This document shows positions 30,617 to 35,585 of a DNA stretch of 35,585 nt, in pieces. This stretch comes from Spirochaetales bacterium. Lineage in GTDB: Bacteria > Spirochaetota > Spirochaetia > Treponematales > Treponemataceae. The stretch covers positions 1 through 35,585 of the forward strand of contig JAUNWH010000028.1 of the NCBI GenBank assembly GCA_030540405.1, in the 5' to 3' direction. Each line of letters begins with the position of its first letter. Position 1 is the stretch's first letter. The position numbers were made by a program, and so were the translations under genes. Below the pieces are notes generated by a model that was not told the DNA's origin, searched no databases, and worked only from the letters and a program-made list of their open reading frames with translations.

Positions 30617-32989
30617 ATGGAAAGGTCAGATTATTGGAAAAAAGATAAGTTCGATGAATTTTCTGCAAAAGATGCAGGCTCATTTGCAAAATTTACTATT
30701 GAAAACAGATTTCCCAAAATTTTTAAGGAAGTCTGTTCAGAAGAGTATGAGTCTTTTATTAAGGATCATAAAGTCGATGATGAAAAAATATTGCATTCAA
30801 ATATTCCTGGAGTTGATGAATTAAAAAAGTCAATCTCTTCTTATAAAGATTACACTATAAAGGATTTCTTTGAAAAAGCTCCATTTTTTCTTGTTGAATT
30901 CTATTTTTATCATCTGCTTCTTAGTCTTAGAAATTATGATAATTTGAAGTTTGATTTTTTTGCAGCAAAAAAAGATGCAGACTGGAAGGATAGAGCGGAA
31001 GATTTCAGTTCTAAACTTTCTGTCTTGTTTGATGATTTTGAAAAATTTAATAAGAGAAAATTCTCGAAAAAAGAAAAACAGGAATTTAATGAGCGAAAGA
31101 ATGAGCATATAAAAAGCATTCTTTATTATTCATTGACTTCCAATACTGGAGATTTAAGCCAGCTTCATGAAATCCGCTCTGAATCCGTAAAATGTCTTTG
31201 CAATGAAACTGAAATATGTCAAAACTATTTGGATGTGACTAAACCTTATTCAAGATTTGACATCATTTGTGATAACAGTGGCGCGGAACTTTTTAGTGAT
31301 ATTTATCTTGCGGTTTTCTTTCTTGTGTATGGACTTGCAAAAAAAGTTGTTTTTCATTTAAAGCCATGTCCGTTTTTTGTTTCTGATGCAACAATTGATG
31401 ATTTTTCAAAACTTGTTGCTGCTCTTACAAAAAATGGAAAAAATACAGAACTTTTGGATTTTATCAGCAAAAAGAAAATTGAAGTTTTTTCTCCTAATGA
31501 TTTTTGGGTTGAGCCATATTATTTTGACAAAATGCCTAACGGCTTGAAAAATCATTTTGATAAAAGTAATCTTGTTATAATAAAAGGAGACTTAAATTAC
31601 AGAAGGCTTGTAGGTGATTTTAACAAATATGCTAATGAGACAAAATCTTCTATAAATTTTGAAACGCTGGAAGAGCGTTGTCTTTTCAAAAATAAATCAA
31701 ATAAGAATATTCCTTTAGTTGCTCCTCGTGTTCTAAAGTCTGATGTGTTTGTAGGAATTGATTCTGTTTTTGAAGCAATCGGACGAAATTCTGATTCTCA
31801 GTTTAAGACTGATGGAAAATGGGGTGTTATTCAGACTACTTTACCAAGAAAAACTGCTGGCAGAACTAAAAAAAAGGAAAAATCTGTATCTGATAAAAAT
31901 GTAGAAAAAAAGGATAACAACTCTGATTCTTCAAAAGATAAAAAATCTAAACACTCAATTAGTGAAGTCTGTTTTTTTATTTTATTTGTGCTAGTTGCTC
32001 TGCTTCTCATCGGTTCTCTTGGTGCGATTTTGCTTATTGTATTCAGCAAACCTTTGGTTGAGAATTGGAACTGTAAGTTTTTAGAAAATATTGCAAATTT
32101 TTCTCCAAAAGAAACTGCTGAGCGAATTGACTTTTCAATTATTCTTACATCTCTTTCATTTCTTGTTGGCGGTTCAATTTTTGTTCCAAAATTTCTTCTG
32201 AAAAAAGAAGTTGATGAATCAGTTCAAAAAAAGTTTAAAGATGATATTGATGAGATTCTGGAAAATAAAACAACTGAATTTATTGCTTCAAAATTTAGTT
32301 CTGTGTCCAATTCCTTAAACAAATGTGATGCACACCTTTCTAGAATGATTGCTTTTAATTTAAAGGAAGAATTTCCTGTGTGGAGCATTGGCTGGTCAAT
32401 CCGTTCTTTAAAACGCTATGAAAAACTTGACCCGAATTCTGTGGGTTTTGTTGAATATTTTGATTTTGTGGATTTTTTGAGAAAAACTGTTATAGAAGGC
32501 TCCGTTCAAAAATTCTTTGCATTAGTAAAAAATGTGAAAAACGAAATTAATCCTGTTATAGCTGCATTGGAAAAAGAAGCAGAAGAATCCGGCAATGATT
32601 CAAAAAGGCTTGCCATAAGAACGGTAAAAGACATTGTTGATTTTGAGTATTCCGTTCAGTTTAAAAATAAAAACTTGAAGAATAATGAAATTCTGCTTCC
32701 GATTTGTAAAGTTATAGGCGGACTGGCAAAGTGTCTGTGTAGTGCAGTCATGGCAAATTCTCAAAATGAAAAATTGTCTGAACAAAATCTTTTATATCGT
32801 GAGCTTTTAGAGCAAATTCTTCAAATTTCTGATTACGGTAAAAAGTGCAAGGACTTTGATGCTAAAAAAGATTATGAGAATCGATTAATACTTGTTTTAA
32901 AAGAACTGGAAGACTGTGTAAAAAGCAAGAATGAAAATTATATAAAAGATTTTGCAAAGTGCGATGTACTGTTTTTTCGGAGTAAATAA
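30617..32989 (+). CDS. ARMT1-like (DUF89) phosphatase domain fused to a membrane anchor
   Basis: Residues 1 to about 410 of this 790-residue protein follow human/yeast ARMT1-type DUF89 proteins from end to end: SFAKFTIENRFPKI (22-35), FFLVEFYFYHLLL near 90, FDIICDNSGAELFSD (214-228) with the metal-binding Asp219-Asn220, PFFVSDATIDDF (252-263) with Asp257, IIKGDLNYRRLVGD (321-334), VLKSDVFVG and GKWGVIQ. Family members are metal-dependent damage-control phosphatases acting on sugar phosphates, once proposed as carboxyl methyltransferases. A Lys/Ser linker (411-446), two membrane helices (about 450-476 and 504-525) and a helical domain (526-790) follow. No signal peptide is present, so both soluble parts should face the cytoplasm. 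The ribosome-binding site overlaps the end of the DUF4384 gene. Confidence 0.88.
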   Translation: MERSDYWKKDKFDEFSAKDAGSFAKFTIENRFPKIFKEVCSEEYESFIKDHKVDDEKILHSNIPGVDELKKSISSYKDYTIKDFFEKAPFFLVEFYFYHLLLSLRNYDNLKFDFFAAKKDADWKDRAEDFSSKLSVLFDDFEKFNKRKFSKKEKQEFNERKNEHIKSILYYSLTSNTGDLSQLHEIRSESVKCLCNETEICQNYLDVTKPYSRFDIICDNSGAELFSDIYLAVFFLVYGLAKKVVFHLKPCPFFVSDATIDDFSKLVAALTKNGKNTELLDFISKKKIEVFSPNDFWVEPYYFDKMPNGLKNHFDKSNLVIIKGDLNYRRLVGDFNKYANETKSSINFETLEERCLFKNKSNKNIPLVAPRVLKSDVFVGIDSVFEAIGRNSDSQFKTDGKWGVIQTTLPRKTAGRTKKKEKSVSDKNVEKKDNNSDSSKDKKSKHSISEVCFFILFVLVALLLIGSLGAILLIVFSKPLVENWNCKFLENIANFSPKETAERIDFSIILTSLSFLVGGSIFVPKFLLKKEVDESVQKKFKDDIDEILENKTTEFIASKFSSVSNSLNKCDAHLSRMIAFNLKEEFPVWSIGWSIRSLKRYEKLDPNSVGFVEYFDFVDFLRKTVIEGSVQKFFALVKNVKNEINPVIAALEKEAEESGNDSKRLAIRTVKDIVDFEYSVQFKNKNLKNNEILLPICKVIGGLAKCLCSAVMANSQNEKLSEQNLLYRELLEQILQISDYGKKCKDFDAKKDYENRLILVLKELEDCVKSKNENYIKDFAKCDVLFFRSK

Positions 32990-33010
32990 TAAAAGAAATA
33001 GGATAGAAAC

Positions 33011-34999
33011 ATGTTAAGAATAAAAAAACTTTTTAGCATATTTGTTATTGCAGGACTTCTTTCATCTGCTTTCTCCCAGGAAGCTAAAAATGCTCTGCTT
33101 ATTGCCAACGGTGATTACAGCGAGATAAAATCCTTGAGCCAGCCTGTGCCGGAAGGTGAGGACTTAAAAAATGCCCTTGAAAGTATCGGTTTTTCCGTAA
33201 CATTTGTGAAAAATGCAAATCGGGATGAAATGTTTGATTCTCTTTTGGAATTTAGAAACAAGACAAAAAAGGCAGGTGGAATTGCGTTCTTTCATTATGG
33301 TGGTCATGCGGTTCAAATTGACGAAAAAAACTATCTTATTCCTGTAAATTCAAAAATCGATGATGAAGAGCAAATTCGCTACAGATGTGTTGAACTTGAT
33401 GAGGTTATGGACAGCATGACAGGGGAATCCAATGTGGTTGTTCTGGATTCGTGCCGCAATGATCCGTTTCCGAATGGCAAGCATCGCGGCGGAGACACTC
33501 GTGGACTTGCAGCCGTAAGTCGCAAACCTAAAAATTCGATTATCGTTTATTCTGCGGAAGCCGGAGAAACGGCTCTGGACGGAGTTTATACTCCCGCGCT
33601 TACAAAAAGAATTACGGAAAAAGGTAAATCCATTGAAGAAGTTCTAAAAGAAGTTAGAAATGATGTTCTTCGTGCTACGGCAGGTCAGCAACTTCCTGGA
33701 GAATACCGCCAGCTTGTAAGCGATGTTTATCTTGCAGGTCGTTCAAGTTCTTTAGTGAAGCAAACAGGTAGCATAATTGTTACTAGCGACATCGAAGGCG
33801 ATTTGTACCTTGACAGCGATTTTAAATGCCATATAAGGGAAAACGGACCTCAAAAAATAGAAGATTTGCAGTCTGGAAAGTATTATCTTGAAATCCGTTC
33901 TGGCGAAAAAAAGTTCTTTGAAAATATTCTAGTTGAAGCGGATAAAATAATTGATGTTTTTATAAAGTCTGGTGGAATTAATCTTTTAAGCAATGTTTCT
34001 GGCGAAGTTTACTTGAACGGAAAAAGATTTGGATATGTAGAGACAGAAAAAGAACTGGAACTTTCAAAACTTGGCTCTGGAATCTATAAAGTTGAGGTAA
34101 AATCGGCAGATGGATTTGTCTTTATAAAAAATGCAGAGGTAAAAACTGGTGAAAAAACTTCTGTGCAGATTCAGGCCGCAAAAGCTACTGTTCAGGTAAG
34201 CAGTCTTGGAAAACTGACTATAAATGGCAAGGATTTTGGAGAAATAAAAAATAATAAGATTGTTTTTCTGCCTAATGGTGAGTATAAATTTTCTTTTGCC
34301 ATTGGAAAACAAAAGCCTAAAGAGGAGAAAATTTCTACTACTAATAAAAGTTCATTTGAAATAAACTTCAAGACTACAAAACTTGCTGTTGAAAGTCTTA
34401 TTGATGGAAGGCTTTATATTGATGGTATTTATTATGGCTATGTAACTAAAAATAGAATTTTTAATGTTGATTCTCCTTTATTTGAGGGACAGCATAATAT
34501 AGAAGTTGTGTTTGGAAAAACAAGAAACTGGAGCAACTCATATATAAGCGGAAAATCATATTCTGTTAAGTTAAATAATTATAAAAATGATTCATTCTTC
34601 AATGTGGACTCTTATTCTTGGGCAACTCTTTCTATTGGAGTTGGAATATTTGGCGGTTATAGAACTATTCTTGACAATGATAATGTAGGATTAAATGCAG
34701 GAATTGATTTGGAATATTTTAATTTTTTTAAGGTAAAAGGTGGATTCAATTATTATATAAATGATAATGCAGAAAGCGTTTTTGACTTCTCGCCATGTGG
34801 TGAAATTTATTTATTCAATAATAAACGTATTGCATTTTCTGCTGGTGTAGGTGCAGATATATCTACGCAATATACTTCGATATATTTTCCATTGAATTTG
34901 GAATTAAGAATAAACAATAAATTCTTGCTCTATGGAGATTATTGCATAAAATCAAATGCTGTGAATGTTGGTATCCAATACAATTTTTTACGTTTGTAG
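33011..34999 (+). CDS. Secreted caspase-like protease with PEGA-like repeats and C-terminal barrel
   Basis: The 662-residue protein starts with a signal peptide (MLRIKKLFSIFVIAGLLSSAFS). Residues about 25-245 are a peptidase C14 caspase-like domain with the His in FFHYGGHAVQ (H99) and the Cys in VVLDSCRNDPF (C148), both intact. Several PEGA-like beta repeats follow (about 253-520: GDLYLDSDF, GEVYLNGKRFGYV, GKLTINGKDFGEI, GRLYIDGIYYGYV). The last 130 residues look like outer-membrane strands (SWATLSIGVGIFGGYRT, VNVGIQYNFLRL). This predicts a protease outside the cytoplasm, tethered to the outer membrane. Caspase-like bacterial enzymes usually cleave after basic residues and are often activated by partners. 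It follows the ARMT1-like gene by 21 nt with AGGAT upstream of the ATG. Confidence 0.87.
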   Translation: MLRIKKLFSIFVIAGLLSSAFSQEAKNALLIANGDYSEIKSLSQPVPEGEDLKNALESIGFSVTFVKNANRDEMFDSLLEFRNKTKKAGGIAFFHYGGHAVQIDEKNYLIPVNSKIDDEEQIRYRCVELDEVMDSMTGESNVVVLDSCRNDPFPNGKHRGGDTRGLAAVSRKPKNSIIVYSAEAGETALDGVYTPALTKRITEKGKSIEEVLKEVRNDVLRATAGQQLPGEYRQLVSDVYLAGRSSSLVKQTGSIIVTSDIEGDLYLDSDFKCHIRENGPQKIEDLQSGKYYLEIRSGEKKFFENILVEADKIIDVFIKSGGINLLSNVSGEVYLNGKRFGYVETEKELELSKLGSGIYKVEVKSADGFVFIKNAEVKTGEKTSVQIQAAKATVQVSSLGKLTINGKDFGEIKNNKIVFLPNGEYKFSFAIGKQKPKEEKISTTNKSSFEINFKTTKLAVESLIDGRLYIDGIYYGYVTKNRIFNVDSPLFEGQHNIEVVFGKTRNWSNSYISGKSYSVKLNNYKNDSFFNVDSYSWATLSIGVGIFGGYRTILDNDNVGLNAGIDLEYFNFFKVKGGFNYYINDNAESVFDFSPCGEIYLFNNKRIAFSAGVGADISTQYTSIYFPLNLELRINNKFLLYGDYCIKSNAVNVGIQYNFLRL

Positions 35000-35078
35000 C
35001 TTTATTTTTTTGATGAAGTAATCCTGCCTTGGTTGTTTTATATAGAACTAAGTTCTGGATTTAAATTGGAGTAGAAAG

Positions 35079-35585
35079 ATGAAGAGAAAAGTTCCTAAAG
35101 TATTGCTGACATTATTTTTCTTTATGTTGATAGTAAGCATTTGTTCTGCCCAAAATACAGCAAGAGGAATTGCTGCAGAAAATATTGCCGTTGAACAAAA
35201 AGATGAGATAGTGCAGACAGAACCTAAGTTGTATTTTCCTACTGGGCATTATATGGCTGGTGTTAGGATAGAAAGTATTATTTATAGTCCTGATGGGCAG
35301 TTTATTGCTACTTGTGAAGGCAGGCTGATAATAATTTGGAATGTGAAAACTGGAAAGGAGGTAAAAAAAATAGAAGATAGTGCAGAGTTTATAGTATATA
35401 GTCCAGATGGTAAGTATATTGCAAGTTTAGATTATTATGGAGTAATAAAAATTTGGGATATTTTTATAGAAAAAGAAATAAAAAGAATAGAAACTAATAG
35501 GAAACTTTCTTCGTCTAGTGAAATACTGTATAATTCTGATGGAAGTTGTATTGTTTTAAAAACAGAGGACTCTGTAGATGTTTTT
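35079..35585 (+). CDS. Secreted WD40-repeat protein, 3' end outside the window
   Basis: The first 169 codons are present and open to the window edge. A signal peptide (about 1-24, ending SICSAQ) precedes WD40-type units: RIESIIYSPDGQFIATCEG-RLIIIWNVKTGKEV, FIVYSPDGKYIASLDYYGVIKIWDI and EILYNSDGSCIVL. Each has the SPDG turn and a WN/WD ending typical of WD40 blades. The rest of the propeller, and any further domain, lies outside the window. GGAG lies 8 nt before the ATG. It comes 79 nt after the caspase gene on the same strand. WD40 propellers often accompany bacterial caspases, sometimes on one chain, so it may sense or present substrates; this is inference. Confidence 0.85.
   Translation, partial: MKRKVPKVLLTLFFFMLIVSICSAQNTARGIAAENIAVEQKDEIVQTEPKLYFPTGHYMAGVRIESIIYSPDGQFIATCEGRLIIIWNVKTGKEVKKIEDSAEFIVYSPDGKYIASLDYYGVIKIWDIFIEKEIKRIETNRKLSSSSEILYNSDGSCIVLKTEDSVDVF

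Overview
The window looks like chromosome from a host-associated, AT-rich spirochaete, most likely a gut or rumen Treponema. No single gene proves this. It rests on the combined gene content: a Wzi-type capsule protein, a GGGtGRT protein with its NifU-like partner, a DUF4912/GH57 pair, many lipoproteins, and DUF4384, PEGA-like and caspase-like surface proteins.

Layout. 1-3041 (minus): a surface polysaccharide operon, with a Wzi-like outer-membrane protein followed by a Wzx-type flippase cut by the window edge. 3121-3289: a tRNA-Leu(GAG) gene with its own promoter and terminator, then a gene-free stretch carrying a multi-hairpin repeat. 3738-8652 (plus): adenine deaminase, Lon protease and a small exported protein. 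8765-9479: a compact IS200-type insertion sequence with tnpA only. 9508-11446 (minus): a two-gene operon (NifU-like scaffold and GGGtGRT protein) with a relic of a second GGGtGRT gene tail behind it. 11543-15770: two CotH-kinase paralogues around a VTC polyphosphate-polymerase-domain gene and a DUF4956 membrane gene; the second cotH has an in-frame TAA, and a C9 tract lies between the divergent promoters. 15785-24738: a DUF4912 plus GH57-like operon, acetolactate synthase, a nitroreductase, an unrecognised gene coupled to a PTS EIIA gene, and transketolase. 24812-26520 (minus): a HU-like/DUF4469 gene, a gene-free region with a regular 23-24 bp repeat array, and an XRE repressor.

26637-35585 (plus): the most unusual part. 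An XRE regulator diverges from a run of envelope genes: a lipoprotein, a propeller-like lipoprotein, a secreted DUF4384 protein, a full-length ARMT1-like (DUF89) phosphatase domain fused to a two-helix membrane anchor and a helical C-terminal domain, a secreted caspase-like protease fused to PEGA-like repeats and a probable outer-membrane barrel, and a WD40-like protein cut by the window edge. I recognise the separate domains but not this combination as a described system.

Two modes of translation start are visible. Several genes (wzi-like, ade, lon, cotH1, DUF4912, ilvB) have no Shine-Dalgarno sequence and a -10-like hexamer 6-9 nt before the ATG, which predicts leaderless or nearly leaderless mRNAs. 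Others (tnpA, GGGtGRT, lipoprotein, DUF4384) have strong GGAGG-type sites.
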